NCBI RefSeq assembly: GCF_023242365.1
Contig: NZ_JALLIX010000007.1
Location: forward strand, 121,139 to 185,138
DNA length: 64,000 nt
Direction: 5' to 3'
Source: Pseudomonas sp. MWU13-2100
Lineage (GTDB): Bacteria; Pseudomonadota; Gammaproteobacteria; Pseudomonadales; Pseudomonadaceae
The position numbers and the translations under genes were made by a program. Within the stretch, counting starts at the first letter, position 1; every line of letters begins with the position of its first letter. This document shows, piece after piece, positions 34,719 to 45,200 of this stretch. The notes under the pieces were generated by a model. That model had not been told where the DNA came from and searched no databases. It saw nothing but the letters and a program-made list of their open reading frames with translations.

Positions 34719-35921
34719 ATGTCCGACACCAACGTCACACACAAACCTTTGAGTTCTGCCCTGATCCTGCTGATGTCGATCGCCACCGGCCTCGCGGTCG
34801 CCAGTAACTATTACGCCCAGCCGCTGCTGCACACCATCGCCCAGCACCTGGGCCTGAGCACTGGCACCGCCGGCACCATCGTCATCACCGCCCAGCTGAG
34901 TTACGGCGCCGGACTGTTGTTGCTGGTACCGCTGGGGGATCTGTTCGAACAACGCCGGCTGATTTTCATCATGACCCTGCTCAGCGCCCTCGGGCTGCTG
35001 ATCAGCGCGTTTTCGCCGAGCCTGCCCTGGCTGCTGTTCGGCACCGCGCTGGCAGGCCTGTTCTCGGTGGTGGCCCAGGTGCTGGTGCCCATGGCCGCCA
35101 GCCTGACCGCGCCGGAACAGCGCGGGCGGGTGGTCGGCACGCTGATGAGTGGCTTGTTGCTGGGCATTCTCCTGGCGCGCACGGCGGCCGGCTTGCTGTC
35201 CGATGTCGGCGACTGGCGCAGCATCTACCTGCTGGCCGCCGGCCTGATGTTCATTTGTGCTTTTGCCTTGCTACGCGCCCTGCCGGAACATCACCAGCAC
35301 GCCGGACTGAGTTATCCGGCCCTGCTCGGCTCGGTGTTCCGCCTGTTCGTCGAGGAGCCGGTGCTGCGGCTGCGCGCCGTCATGGGCCTGCTGACCTTCT
35401 GCCTGTTCGCGTTGTTCTGGACGCCCCTGGCCTTCCTGCTGGCAAGCCCGCCCTATGGCTATTCGGACGGGGTCATCGGTCTGTTCGGCCTGGCCGGCGC
35501 CGTCGGTGCCATGGCAGCCAACCTGGGGGGACGCATGGCCGATCGCGGCAAGGGCGAATTCGCCACCACCCTGGGCCTGCTGGCGTTGCTGTTGTCGTGG
35601 CTGCCACTGGGCTTTGCCGGGCATTCGCTGGTGGCGCTGCTGATCGGCGTGCTGGTGCTGGACTTTGCCGTGCAACTGATTCACGTCAGCAACCAGAACG
35701 CCGTGTTCAAGGTCCGCCCCCAGGCGCGCAACCGCCTGAATGCCGGCTACATCACCTGCTATTTCATCGGCGGCGCGCTGGGCTCGCTGCTCGGGGCGCA
35801 GTTGTACGGGCCCTATGGCTGGAACGGCATCGTCACCGCCGGTGGTTTTATTTCCGCCCTGGCGCTGGGGATCTGGGTGGTGATGCAGCGCCGCAGCGGA
35901 CTGTCGGTGTCGGCCGCCTGA
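34719..35921 (+). CDS. Major facilitator superfamily exporter
   Basis: 400 residues with about 12 membrane segments. It has the MFS motif around GDLFEQRRLI and the cytoplasmic loop GGRMADRGKGEFAT. The YYAQPLLHTIAQHLGLSTGTAG start is typical of the drug/arabinose efflux subfamily (YdhP/NepI-like). Substrate unknown. Regulation by the divergent LysR is likely. Confidence 0.92.
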   Translation: MSDTNVTHKPLSSALILLMSIATGLAVASNYYAQPLLHTIAQHLGLSTGTAGTIVITAQLSYGAGLLLLVPLGDLFEQRRLIFIMTLLSALGLLISAFSPSLPWLLFGTALAGLFSVVAQVLVPMAASLTAPEQRGRVVGTLMSGLLLGILLARTAAGLLSDVGDWRSIYLLAAGLMFICAFALLRALPEHHQHAGLSYPALLGSVFRLFVEEPVLRLRAVMGLLTFCLFALFWTPLAFLLASPPYGYSDGVIGLFGLAGAVGAMAANLGGRMADRGKGEFATTLGLLALLLSWLPLGFAGHSLVALLIGVLVLDFAVQLIHVSNQNAVFKVRPQARNRLNAGYITCYFIGGALGSLLGAQLYGPYGWNGIVTAGGFISALALGIWVVMQRRSGLSVSAA

Positions 35922-35933
35922 ACGACAACGCCA

Positions 35934-36635
35934 TCAAACAACCGCCCAGTCAATTGCCGGCAACCCCACCGGTGTCAGAGGGAAATGCTTGAGCGACTGC
36001 ACGATCCGATCCGCATGCTGGTATTTCTCCGCCGCCATCGCCGGATCGGGCACCGCCACCGCATACATCCCCGCCGCCTTGGCCGCTGTCACGCCGAACG
36101 GCGAATCCTCGAACACCAGGCAGTCCTCGGCCGCCACCCCCAGGCGCTTGGCCGCCAGCAGGAAAATATCCGGGGCCGGCTTGGCTTCGCCGACCTCCGG
36201 GTCATCGGCGGTGACAATGGTATCGAACAGCGCAAACCACTCCCGGTGCAGGGTAGTCTTCAACTCGAACGAGCTTCGCGAGGAACTGGTGCCCACCGCA
36301 ATCGGGATCCCGTGGGCCGACAGATGCCGCACCAACGCCTCGGCGCCGGACATGGAACCGGCCTTGGGAAAACGCTCGCGCATCAGCGGTTCGCGCACCG
36401 CCAGGAACTCCTCGGGGCTCAACGGCAGCGCCATGGCCTCGACCACGTAACGGGCCAGGTCGCCGGCGCCACGGCCGATGATGTGCTGCTTGTGATCCCA
36501 GCCGAACGTCCGACCATAACGACCGACGATCAATTGCGTCACCTCGGAGTAGATACCCTCGGTGTCGAGCAGCAAACCGTCCATATCGAAAATCACGGCC
36601 TTTACCGGGCCCAGGGTAGAGAGTGCTGCGCTCAT
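35934..36635 (-). CDS. HAD-superfamily phosphatase (beta-phosphoglucomutase/GS1-like)
   Basis: 233 residues from MSAALSTLGPVKAVIFDMDG. HAD motif I DMDGLLLDTE (D17 nucleophile, D19), motif II GTSSSRSSF, motif III lysine in GEAKPAPDIF, and motif IV FEDSPFGVTAA. The cap between motifs I and II places it in subfamily I with phosphoglycolate phosphatase/pseudouridine-5-phosphatase relatives. An ATG 63 nt upstream is possible but adds non-conserved residues. Confidence 0.9.
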   Translation of the reverse strand: MSAALSTLGPVKAVIFDMDGLLLDTEGIYSEVTQLIVGRYGRTFGWDHKQHIIGRGAGDLARYVVEAMALPLSPEEFLAVREPLMRERFPKAGSMSGAEALVRHLSAHGIPIAVGTSSSRSSFELKTTLHREWFALFDTIVTADDPEVGEAKPAPDIFLLAAKRLGVAAEDCLVFEDSPFGVTAAKAAGMYAVAVPDPAMAAEKYQHADRIVQSLKHFPLTPVGLPAIDWAVV

Positions 36636-36790
36636 GGCATCCGCCGTAAACAGGGTAGAAAGCCTGCTAGCGTCGCAGAGCCGGGCGATTCTTTCCATAC
36701 GAGAGTGAAGTCGCTAGCATGGCCGCTGTATTTTCCAGGCCCGCGGGCCCGCCGACGGCTGCCGCCCGGCCATCCAACAGAGATGCCAGC

Positions 36791-37090
36791 ATGATTGCCA
36801 AAGAATCCCGAAACGAGGTCGCCCTCGCCAAGTTCCTCGACGCCCACCCGCACCTGCGCGAAGAAACCCGCGACCTGAGCCCGAAAGAGCAACAGCAACA
36901 GTTCCAGTGGGCTTTCGAGGATGAAGCCGAAAACCAGGGGATCGAAGCCTGGGAACTGACCCTGCAACTGGTGGCCGAAACGCCCGAGGAACTCAAGGCC
37001 ATGCGCCTGGAAGTCCACCGCGAAGTAGCCGAGGCCCTGGGCATGGACTGGGACGAGTACCGCTCGTTCAATGAAATCAGCGAAGACTGA
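36791..37090 (+). CDS. Small conserved hypothetical protein (DUF6388-like)
   Basis: 99 residues, acidic and helical: MIAKESRNEVALAKFLDAHP, then EQQQQFQWAFEDEAENQGIEAWELTLQ. It reads like the Pseudomonas family called DUF6388, whose function is unknown. The ATG at 36791 was chosen because the upstream in-frame residues (Pro/Ala/Arg-rich) look non-coding. Confidence 0.75.
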   Translation: MIAKESRNEVALAKFLDAHPHLREETRDLSPKEQQQQFQWAFEDEAENQGIEAWELTLQLVAETPEELKAMRLEVHREVAEALGMDWDEYRSFNEISED

Positions 37091-37174
37091 GCCGTTCGTC
37101 GCGCCAACGGCACTTGGCCCGGCGGCTGGGGACCAATACCAGGTAAGGACTCTTTATCGACAAGGATACTCACC

Positions 37175-37543
37175 ATGAATCCGTCCCCCATTGCCAAGCT
37201 GGCCCTGGCCGCGCTGCTGTCCTCTCTGTCCCTGACAAGCTTCGCCGCCCGGACCAGCACCGGGCCGACCGATCCGCTCGAGAGCCGGCAACCGCCCCTG
37301 GCACCGGGCGGTATCAATGCAGGCAATAATCCGCTGATCAACAACGGCGCCATGCCGCCCGGCACCGACAGCGGCATCGACCCTCGGACCCAGGGCAATG
37401 ACCCGGGACGCCAAGGCGGTGTGAACACCGATGGCAATGGCCCCGTCGGCAATGAAGCCCGCAGCAACCCCGGGGGCTCCGGTGACTCCGGTGACTCCGG
37501 TGCCAAGAAAAACCTTCCGGGTAGTGGTACCGAGCAGCAATGA
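37175..37543 (+). CDS. Small secreted Gly/Asn/Pro-rich protein
   Basis: 122 residues. A signal peptide (about 1-24, MNPSPIAKLALAALLSSLSL..., cut after FAA) is followed by a low-complexity, probably disordered chain rich in Gly, Asn, Pro and Asp. A short tandem repeat GDSGDSG (repeated GGTGACTCC in DNA, about 37480-37502) may vary in length. No cysteines, no recognisable domain. Confidence 0.75.
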   Translation: MNPSPIAKLALAALLSSLSLTSFAARTSTGPTDPLESRQPPLAPGGINAGNNPLINNGAMPPGTDSGIDPRTQGNDPGRQGGVNTDGNGPVGNEARSNPGGSGDSGDSGAKKNLPGSGTEQQ

Positions 37544-37603
37544 TCTGCCCCGGGAAAAGGCCGGCTGAACGCCTGTTTCGAGCCTGTACGCCCTGACGGA
37601 CGC

Positions 37604-37888
37604 CTAGAGAAGTTTGGCGGGCATTTGCCCCGCCAATTGTCCCCCGCCAATGAAGAACCCCCGTTGATTGGCCACCAACTCGGTGCGCAATTCGCCCACC
37701 AGGTTGGAAATAGCCCTGGCGCTGGTCAAGCTGACCGTGGAAATCCCGGTCACCAGCAAGTCCACCCTCCCCGTTTCCGAGTCGAAGACCTTCACCGTCA
37801 GTGAGCTGTCATGGCTCACCGTACATTGGCAGCGAAGGGGTAAAAAACCGAGTTCAATGATGTTGCGCAGTTCAAGAATGGAAATCAC
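37604..37888 (-). CDS. DUF1652 family protein
   Basis: 94 residues. It matches the Pseudomonas-specific DUF1652 pattern: MISILELRNIIELGFLPLRCQC, GRVDLLVTGISTVSLTSARAI, then SNLVGELRTEL. Members are small, cytoplasmic and of unknown function, usually in several copies per genome. Confidence 0.9.
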   Translation of the reverse strand: MISILELRNIIELGFLPLRCQCTVSHDSSLTVKVFDSETGRVDLLVTGISTVSLTSARAISNLVGELRTELVANQRGFFIGGGQLAGQMPAKLL

Positions 37889-38119
37889 ATCAATACGTCC
37901 CTATAGAGTGATGGAAAGGTAACCGCGCAAGGCAATCCGTGCGTCCTTGTCAACGCCAGAAGTCCAGCGCTTCTGGCACGGGCCTTCGATAGAGGCCCTG
38001 GCGACCATCGTAGCCATTTGACGCCACTTAGTCGCCATCACCGATCGCTTTTACTTGCGTACGCAATTGCTTACACCGACGCCATCATCTCCAGTATTCC
38101 GATGCCCCCCGGCACTCGC

Positions 38120-38638
38120 TCAATTGCCCTTGTGATGACTCATCTCCAGCTTCCTGGCCATGTCCAGGTGCATCTGCAACTTGGGCAAGGTTTGTATGGC
38201 AAACGCCTTCAATTCCGGGGACGCGGAATGTTCGGCCTCATCCTTGAACAGCTGGATCGCGTCCTCATGGGCTTTGATCTGATTGGCCACATAGGCGATA
38301 TCGAAGGATTCGCCTTCCTGCACCTGCAGCATCAGCTTGCGCGCCCGGTCGAGGATTTCCGCCTCCGGGGCCATGGGCAGGTCATGATGGGCGGCGATGG
38401 CCTTCAGGTCGCGATTGGCATCGGTGTGGTCCTTGATCATTTCCACGGCAAAGCTGTTGATGTCCGTGGATGTGGTTTTCTGGATCGCCAGGCGGCTGGT
38501 CTCGATCTCGGCAATCCCGGATGCCGAGGCCGTATCGATAAACTCCGCGGGGGTACCGGCACTGACCGGCCCCGCGAGGCTCGCGCCCAGCAGCAGGACA
38601 AGCGAGGTGAGACGTAACAGGGGGGCCTTTCGGCTCAT
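38120..38638 (-). CDS. DUF4142 periplasmic four-helix (ferritin-like) protein
   Basis: 172 residues. Signal peptide about 1-27 (ends VSAG), then the DUF4142 pattern: AEFIDTASASGIAEIETSRLAI, FAVEMIKDHTDANRDLKAIA, YVANQIKAHEDAIQLFKDEAEH, QTLPKLQMHLDMARKL. The regularly spaced His/Glu residues resemble ferritin-like metal sites. Function of the family is not established. Confidence 0.9.
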   Translation of the reverse strand: MSRKAPLLRLTSLVLLLGASLAGPVSAGTPAEFIDTASASGIAEIETSRLAIQKTTSTDINSFAVEMIKDHTDANRDLKAIAAHHDLPMAPEAEILDRARKLMLQVQEGESFDIAYVANQIKAHEDAIQLFKDEAEHSASPELKAFAIQTLPKLQMHLDMARKLEMSHHKGN

Positions 38639-38795
38639 GGGCTTTCTCCAGCACTTTAAGAAAACAGGTGGGCTGAAGGATTGGAAATAATTGAGCGGGC
38701 AAGGTTTAGAAAAAAATCACGGGACTGACGAACGGTGATCGGCACAGCAGGTATCCTGCCGGATTGCGCGGCCATGAGCGGCTCAATTCCCAGGC

Positions 38796-38821
38796 AAAAA
38801 AAAGCCCGCGGGAGGGCGGGC
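38796..38821 (-). terminator. Rho-independent terminator on the minus strand, without an obvious upstream gene
   Basis: Read on minus: GCCCGCC-CTCC-CGCGGGC-like stem followed by eight T. No protein-coding gene lies on minus just to its right, where the plus-strand DUF1543 gene begins at 38925. It therefore either ends a short untranslated RNA or acts as an attenuator 158 bp before the DUF4142 gene. Confidence 0.65.
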
Positions 38822-38924
38822 AAGGGAAGCTTTTGAACGAGCGCAAACACTATAGACGCTGCTTGCAGAGCGTTTCGTGAAAAAAAATTCATGTTTGACC
38901 GACGACTGACAGAAAGGAACAGGC

Positions 38925-39419
38925 ATGCTTTGGGTGGTCATGCTCGGCGGAAAACATCCGCGGGCAAAAATAGAAGTGCACGATGTGGCCTTTGTGCTGG
39001 CCGACAGCCTCGAAGCCACCTACCCGCAACTGCGCCAGGAGTGGTTCGGCAGCCCGGCCGGCCTGCACATCGATGCCTGGATGCAGGTCGACGGCATCGA
39101 CGGTTGGAAAGTCGAACTGAGTAACCTGGCGCCCGCCCCCGGCTCACCGCGCCTGTATTTCATCAACCTGGGCGGCTACGAAGCCCGGACCTTCGGCGAA
39201 GCGCACCATTACCTGCTGCTGGTGGCCCGCGACAAGGCCGAGGCCAAGCATCTGGGCAAGCGCCGGATGCTGGCAGGCTGGGACCAGGCGCACACCGATG
39301 CCCTGCTGGATATCGACGACTGCCTGCCCATCGACCAGGTCGGCGGACGTTATATCGAACTGGTGCAGGGGCCGCATCGCGGCATCGTGCAGGGCAATGA
39401 CTATATCGTCCTGCCCTGA
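38925..39419 (+). CDS. DUF1543 domain protein
   Basis: 164 residues. The opening MLWVVMLGGKHPRAKIEVHD and the second half-repeat (LYFINLGGYEARTFGEAHHYLLLVA) match DUF1543, which often has two related halves. Cytoplasmic, function unknown. AAAGGA precedes the ATG by about 7 nt. Confidence 0.9.
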   Translation: MLWVVMLGGKHPRAKIEVHDVAFVLADSLEATYPQLRQEWFGSPAGLHIDAWMQVDGIDGWKVELSNLAPAPGSPRLYFINLGGYEARTFGEAHHYLLLVARDKAEAKHLGKRRMLAGWDQAHTDALLDIDDCLPIDQVGGRYIELVQGPHRGIVQGNDYIVLP

Positions 39420-39436
39420 GCGCGACCTGACACCGA

Positions 39437-40354
39437 TCAACGAAACTCGATGCCCGGCAAATCCATTTCAGGCACGTCGCTCAACAGGAAATCGCGAAAG
39501 GCCAGGATGCGTTCCTTGCGCAGGCTGCTTTTCAGCCAGACCAGGTAGTAAGCCTCTCCCGAGCCGACGGCGGTCTTGAATGGCAGCCCGAGCAAACCGC
39601 CACGGACATCCTCGAGGATCAGGTACAGGTCACCGATCGAAACACCATGTCCGCGCATGGCGGCCGAGATCCCCTGGTCCAGGGTACTGAACAGCTTGCC
39701 GCGCTCCACCTTCGCCTGCCCTTCCCATCCCATGCCCGCCAGCCAGCGCCGCCAGTCGCGCCGGTCCGTGGACGAGTGGATCAGTTCGTGCTGCTCCAGG
39801 GTATCGAGACTCCACGGCGCCGTCCCCAGAAGCTGGCTCGAACAGATCGGAATCAGCCACTCATCGAACAGCTTGCAACACTCGACCTGGGCACCAAAGC
39901 GTCCGTCGCCCAGCAGAATCGCACAGTCGTAGGGTTCGGTGTGGAGGTCCACGGTGTCGATGTCCATCCACACACTGGACAACTGTACCGGCAAGTCGGG
40001 GTTGACCTGCTTGAGATTTTCCAGCGACTGCAACAGCCAGCGCATGGTCAGACTGGAGGGCGCCTTCAGCCGGAGTTGCTCGGCAGTGGCGCGAAAAGGC
40101 AGACAGGCCTCCTCAATCACCTTGAACCCGGTTTTCAAGCCATGGGCCAAGCGTTGTCCGGCCTCGGTCAATTGCAGTTTCGGGCCGTTGCGCTCGAACA
40201 GGTGACAGCCAAACAGCGCCTCCAGGTTGCGAATATGTCGACTGATGGCGCTCTGGGTCAGCGACAACTCCTCGGCGGCGCGGGTAAACGAAGAGGAGCG
40301 GGCCGCCACCTCGAAGGCACGCAGAGCATAGAGCGGTGGGATACGTTCGGCCAT
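39437..40354 (-). CDS. LysR-family regulator (GcvA-like)
   Basis: 305 residues. The N-terminus MAERIPPLYALRAFEVAARSSSFTRAAEEL and HTH LTQSAISRHIRNLEALFG are of the GcvA/AmpR type. It is divergent from a LysE-type exporter. A 31-bp perfect palindrome lies 6 bp before its start codon and is the probable operator, which predicts autoregulation and control of the exporter. Confidence 0.92.
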   Translation of the reverse strand: MAERIPPLYALRAFEVAARSSSFTRAAEELSLTQSAISRHIRNLEALFGCHLFERNGPKLQLTEAGQRLAHGLKTGFKVIEEACLPFRATAEQLRLKAPSSLTMRWLLQSLENLKQVNPDLPVQLSSVWMDIDTVDLHTEPYDCAILLGDGRFGAQVECCKLFDEWLIPICSSQLLGTAPWSLDTLEQHELIHSSTDRRDWRRWLAGMGWEGQAKVERGKLFSTLDQGISAAMRGHGVSIGDLYLILEDVRGGLLGLPFKTAVGSGEAYYLVWLKSSLRKERILAFRDFLLSDVPEMDLPGIEFR

Positions 40355-40360
40355 GGTCGA

Positions 40361-40391
40361 GCCTCACTATGATTAATAATCATAGTGAGGC
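40361..40391. promoter_or_regulatory. Long perfect palindrome between lysR and lysE-type genes
   Basis: Arms GCCTCACTATGATT and AATCATAGTGAGGC (14 bp each, perfect) flank AAT. It sits 6 bp upstream of the LysR start and 78 bp upstream of the exporter start. The inner ATGATTAATAATCAT has the T-N11-A form of LysR boxes. Confidence 0.75.
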
Positions 40392-40469
40392 ACAGATTTA
40401 TCCATTTTTCAAACACCTCGCGCGCCCTCAGGCTTGGCGGACTCGATTCTCCCGTGCAGGCGCCCCACC

Positions 40470-41105
40470 ATGAACGTCTCGTTGCTGCTGCTTTACCTGC
40501 TGAGCATTTCCCTGCTGATCGTGACACCCGGCCCGGTGGTCGCGCTGTTGGTCAACACCAGCCTGGGCGCGGGCAGCGGCCGGGCGCTGCTGACGATGCT
40601 CGGCACCAATGGCGCGTCGCTGGTACTGGCGCTGCTGGCGGCGCTGATCCTTGGCGGAGGTCTTTCGCTGAATCTGCAACTGATCAATGTCGTCAGCCTG
40701 AGCGGCTGCCTGTTTATCGGTTACCTGGGGGTAAAAAGTCTCCAGGAAGCCCTCTCGACAGCCGTCGACGACAGCGTACAAACCATCAGGAGCGAACGAG
40801 GCACCGGGTTCGTCAACGGATTCCTGGTGGGTATTTCCAACCCCAAGGAGATCATCTTTTTCGTCTCGTTCTTCCCTCAGTTCATCCAGGTCACGCCATC
40901 CTTCGGCCATAGCGTGGCGTTGCTTGCGCTGCTCTGGGCGGTGATCGACCTGGCGGCCATGACCTTCTACATCCTGCTCGCCCGCCAGGCTTTTGCAATC
41001 CGGCACAAGGCAAAGATCACCTTCGCTTCCGGCATCCTGCTGCTGCTCATGGCGCTATTCGGGGTGTTGTACGCCGCCAGGGCCCTGCTCGCCAGCCTGA
41101 ATTGA
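40470..41105 (+). CDS. LysE/RhtB-family amino-acid exporter
   Basis: 211 residues from MNVSLLLLYLLSISLLIVTP. About six membrane segments. The LysE-family signature TPGPVVALLVNTSLGAGSGRALLT is followed by GISNPKEIIFFVSFFPQFI. It exports amino acids or related metabolites. The divergent GcvA-like LysR is the likely regulator. Confidence 0.92.
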   Translation: MNVSLLLLYLLSISLLIVTPGPVVALLVNTSLGAGSGRALLTMLGTNGASLVLALLAALILGGGLSLNLQLINVVSLSGCLFIGYLGVKSLQEALSTAVDDSVQTIRSERGTGFVNGFLVGISNPKEIIFFVSFFPQFIQVTPSFGHSVALLALLWAVIDLAAMTFYILLARQAFAIRHKAKITFASGILLLLMALFGVLYAARALLASLN

Positions 41106-41201
41106 AGCGCGTGTTTTAGTCATGATTCGGTCAATGAATGATGATTAGCGACGCGCCGCCGTTCTGCTAGGGTCTGTTACCTGGGTCAGGGAGTACGGCG
41201 G

Positions 41202-42170
41202 ATGAACGAATTCGAACAACGGATCTTGTCGGTCAATGGGATCGAACTGAGTGTGCATGTGGCCGGCCCGCTCGACGGCCGGCCGGTGTGGCTGCTCCAC
41301 GGTTTCCCGGAATGCTGGCATTCCTGGCGTAACCAGGTACCGGCGCTGGTACAGGCCGGTTATCGGGTGTTTGTCCCGCAGATGCGCGGTTATGGGCGCA
41401 GCAGTGCTCCAGCCGACGTGGCCGCTTATGAGCTGCTGACACTCTGCGCCGATATCCAGGGGGCCATGGATGTATTCGGGCACACGCAAGCCTGCATCGT
41501 CGGCCACGACTGGGGCGCGCCGGTGGCCTGGCACCTGGCGTTACTGGAGCCGCAACGGGTCAAGGCGCTGGTCACCCTGTCGGTGCCCTTTGGCGGACGC
41601 CCAAGGCGCCCGGCGACCGAGCTGATGCGCGAACACTATGCCGATCGCTTCAACTACATCCTCTATTTCCAGGAACCCGGGGTCGCCGAACAGGAACTCG
41701 ACGCGGATATCGACCGGAGCCTGCGGGCATTCATGGGCGACACCGAATTCCTCCTGCAAACCAAGGCGGTCGATGCACGCTTGTTTGACGCTGTGGAAGT
41801 GGCCACGGAGTTACCCGACTGGTGTGCACCCGAGGATTACCAGGTCTACCTGCAGACCTTTACCGGCCAGGGCTTTCGCGGCGCGCTGAACTGGTATCGC
41901 AACTTTGAACGCAACTGGCAGCGCACGGAGTTCCTGGCTGGCGCGCAGGTCCGGCAACCGACGTTGTTCCTGATCGGTGATCGCGACCCGGTGGGTGTAC
42001 TGGAAGCCCACACCATCAAACGTATGCCGGGGCTGGTGCCGCAACTCGAACAACAGCTGATCGAGGATTGCGGGCACTGGATACAGAGCGAGAAAGCCGA
42101 GGCCGTGAATGCGGCGATGCTCGGCTTTCTTGGCCGGGTTTATGCCGAGGGTGCCGGGACCGCGACCTGA
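41202..42170 (+). CDS. Epoxide-hydrolase-like alpha/beta hydrolase
   Basis: 322 residues. HGFPE oxyanion motif at H33, and GHDWGAPVAW with D103 as nucleophile (aspartate, as in epoxide hydrolases and haloalkane dehalogenases). The late catalytic His lies in EDCGHWIQSEKAEAV. A cap region with YILYFQEPGVAEQEL is typical of soluble epoxide hydrolases. Substrate unknown. Confidence 0.9.
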   Translation: MNEFEQRILSVNGIELSVHVAGPLDGRPVWLLHGFPECWHSWRNQVPALVQAGYRVFVPQMRGYGRSSAPADVAAYELLTLCADIQGAMDVFGHTQACIVGHDWGAPVAWHLALLEPQRVKALVTLSVPFGGRPRRPATELMREHYADRFNYILYFQEPGVAEQELDADIDRSLRAFMGDTEFLLQTKAVDARLFDAVEVATELPDWCAPEDYQVYLQTFTGQGFRGALNWYRNFERNWQRTEFLAGAQVRQPTLFLIGDRDPVGVLEAHTIKRMPGLVPQLEQQLIEDCGHWIQSEKAEAVNAAMLGFLGRVYAEGAGTAT

Positions 42171-42268
42171 GGCGACGGGGGTTTTTCTGCCGCCGCGTTC
42201 GGAATTCTTTTGCAGCACGACAATACATTCGGTAACAGCCTGTCTAGGCTTGGGAAAGCGTCGTTCGG

Positions 42269-45200
42269 ATGGGCATCATTTCTTCCGAAGGACAAGTTGC
42301 CGCACCACCAGGTTTAATCCAGACTGCCTTATCAATGGCTGATCCAGCGCTCGGGAATGCAACCGTGACCCATCGATTCTCGCTCACATCCAGAATGACG
42401 CTGTTCATTTTCATCATGTGCGCAGTACTGGTCGGCTCCGATATCTGGCGCAGTTTTACCGCGCGTTCGGTGCAACTGGGCGAGGTGACAACCGCCACCG
42501 CCAATCTTGCCCGCGCGATGGCTCAACACGCCGACGACACCATCAAGGAAGCCGACCTCGTACTGAGCGGAATTGTCGAGCGCGTCCGACATGACGGCAC
42601 CGCCCCGCCGGTACTGGAGCGCTTGCACCAACTCTTCAGCGCGCGGCTCAGCGAGCTCCCGCAACTCGATGGCCTCTATCTGTTCGACCGCAACGGCGAA
42701 TTGATCGCCAGTTCATCACCGGGGCCATTGCGCAGTTATAGCAACGCCGATCGTGAATACTTCATCTTTCATCAAACTCATCCTGATCTAAGCGTGCATA
42801 TAGCCTCTCCGCTACGCAGTCGCTCTACTGGAAAATGGACGATTCCCGTGTCACGGCGCATTGACAATCCAGACGGCAGTTTCGCCGGGGTCGCCAGCGC
42901 CACGATCGATATTGATTTTTTCTCGCAGTTTTATAATCGCCTCGAGATCGGGCAAGAAGGCGCCGTTGCCCTGGAGTTTGACTCAGGCGCCATGGCCGTC
43001 CGGCGTCCATTCGAAGAGCGCCTGATCGGTGCGGACATGACCAGCACCCGACTTTTCCAGGAGCACAAACGACAACCGGAGAGCGGTATCTTTTCCATTG
43101 CTTCGGCTCAGGATGGCGTTGTCCGCCTGAATAGCTACCGCAGCCTGCATGACTATCCGCTGTTCGTCGCCGCGGCACTCTCGAAGGATGAAAACCTCGC
43201 CGCCTGGTGGTCGGATACGCTGTGGCATGCCGCGGGTGTGGGTTTGCTGGTCTGCGTGCTGGTGATTTTCGGTCTGCGTCTGATTCGCCAGGTGAATCTG
43301 CAAAGCAAAACGGAAAAAGAGCTGGCCGCGAGCCTGGAAACCACACGGGCGATCCTGGAGACCGCGGCCAACCCGATTATCACGGTCGATGGCGCTGGCA
43401 AGGTGCGATCGCTCAACCCTGCCGGCCAACGGGAGTTCGGCTACGACCTGGAGGAAATACTCGGGCGCAATATCAGGACGCTTGTCCCGGAGTCTCACCT
43501 CGCCGCGTACAACGAATACACCGCCGCGTTCTCGCAGCAGGGCTTCATCGAAAGCGGCAGCAGCGTGGAATTGCTGGGCTTGCGCAAGAATGGATCGACC
43601 TTTCCCCTCTACGCCTCCACCAGCGCCATGAAAGGCACCGACGAACGCTGCTTCGTTTGTGTCATGACCAATATCACCGAACAGAAGAAAGACCGCAGCG
43701 ATCTCGCCGCGACCCGTGACCACCTGCTGTTGGCTGCCGATATCGCCGAGCTCGGCATCTGGTCGTGGAACCTTTGCAACAATACCTTGCATTGGAATGA
43801 TCGCATGTTCGAGATCTATGGCTACTCGCAGACGTTGCTCGAACATGCTCTGAACTTCGAGCACTGGCGCTCGCGGTTTCACCCGGATGACCGGGATATC
43901 GTCATCGCCGCGCTCAACGCGGTGATCGATGATCGCGAACAGCGCCTGCCATCGTTCCGGATCGTACTGCCCGACGGACGCGTGCGTCACTTGGAAACGC
44001 GCGTCCGTGTCGAGCGCGACGCCAAGGGTACACCGGTCCTCATGACCGGGATCAATCATGACGTGACGGCCCAGCATGAGATGGAAGTGAGCCTGCGCCA
44101 TGCCAAGGAGCAGGCCGACGCGGCGAGTGCCGCCAAGTCTTCATTCCTGGCGAACATGAGCCATGAAATCCGCACGCCCATGAACGCCGTATTGGGGATG
44201 CTGCATCTGGTGCAGTTCACGCCCCTGAACTTGCGTCAGCGTGACTATGTGAGCAAGGCCCAGTCCGCGGCCCAGTCGTTGCTCGGCCTGCTCAATGACA
44301 TTCTCGACTATTCGAAGATCGAGGCAGGTAAGCTCCAGCTGGATCCGCATCCATTCGACTTCGAACCCTTGATGCAGGACCTGGGCGTCGTATTGGCCGG
44401 CAACCAGGGCCAGAAGGATATCGAGGTGCTGTTCGATATCGATCAGGCCCTCCCCGGCGGTCTGATTGGCGACAGCCTGCGCTTGCAGCAGATCTTGATC
44501 AATCTCGCCGGCAACGCCCTCAAGTTCACCTTGAAAGGACAGGTCATCGTCAGTCTTGAGCTGCTGGAGCGCAGGGATTCGGCGGTCCAGGTTCGAATTG
44601 CCGTGACGGACAGCGGCATCGGCATGAGCGCCGGGCAGATAGAGCATATCTTTGAAGGCTTCAATCAGGCCGAAGCCTCTACCTCACGTCGCTTCGGCGG
44701 CTCGGGTCTCGGTTTGGTCATCTGTAAGCGCCTGGTCAAACTGATGGGTGGCGACCTGCTGGTACAAAGCCGTCCGGATGTGGGGAGCCGATTCTGGTTC
44801 GATGTCTGGCTGAAGGTGGACACAGGCACAACCACAAGAACCATCCCCCTGCCCGCCGACCATTCGATGCGGGTGCTGGTGGTCGACGACAACCCGATTG
44901 CCGCCGAGTTGCTGATGCGCACGGTGGCCGCCCTGGGCTGGCAGGCCGATCTCGTATCCTCGGGTCTCGACGCCGTGAGCAGGATAAGTGAGGCCCTCCA
45001 TCAAGGAGAGCGCTATGACGTGGTCCTGATGGATTGGCGCATGCCGGATTTGAATGGCATGAGCGCGGCCAAGTTGATTCGCGAACTGAAAGGACGGGTA
45101 CCGCCGCCGGTGGTCGTCATGATCACCGCCTACGGCCGCGAAGTGCTCGCCGAGAGCCATGATCAAGGCGATGCGCCTTTCGCCGGCTTCATTACCAAGC

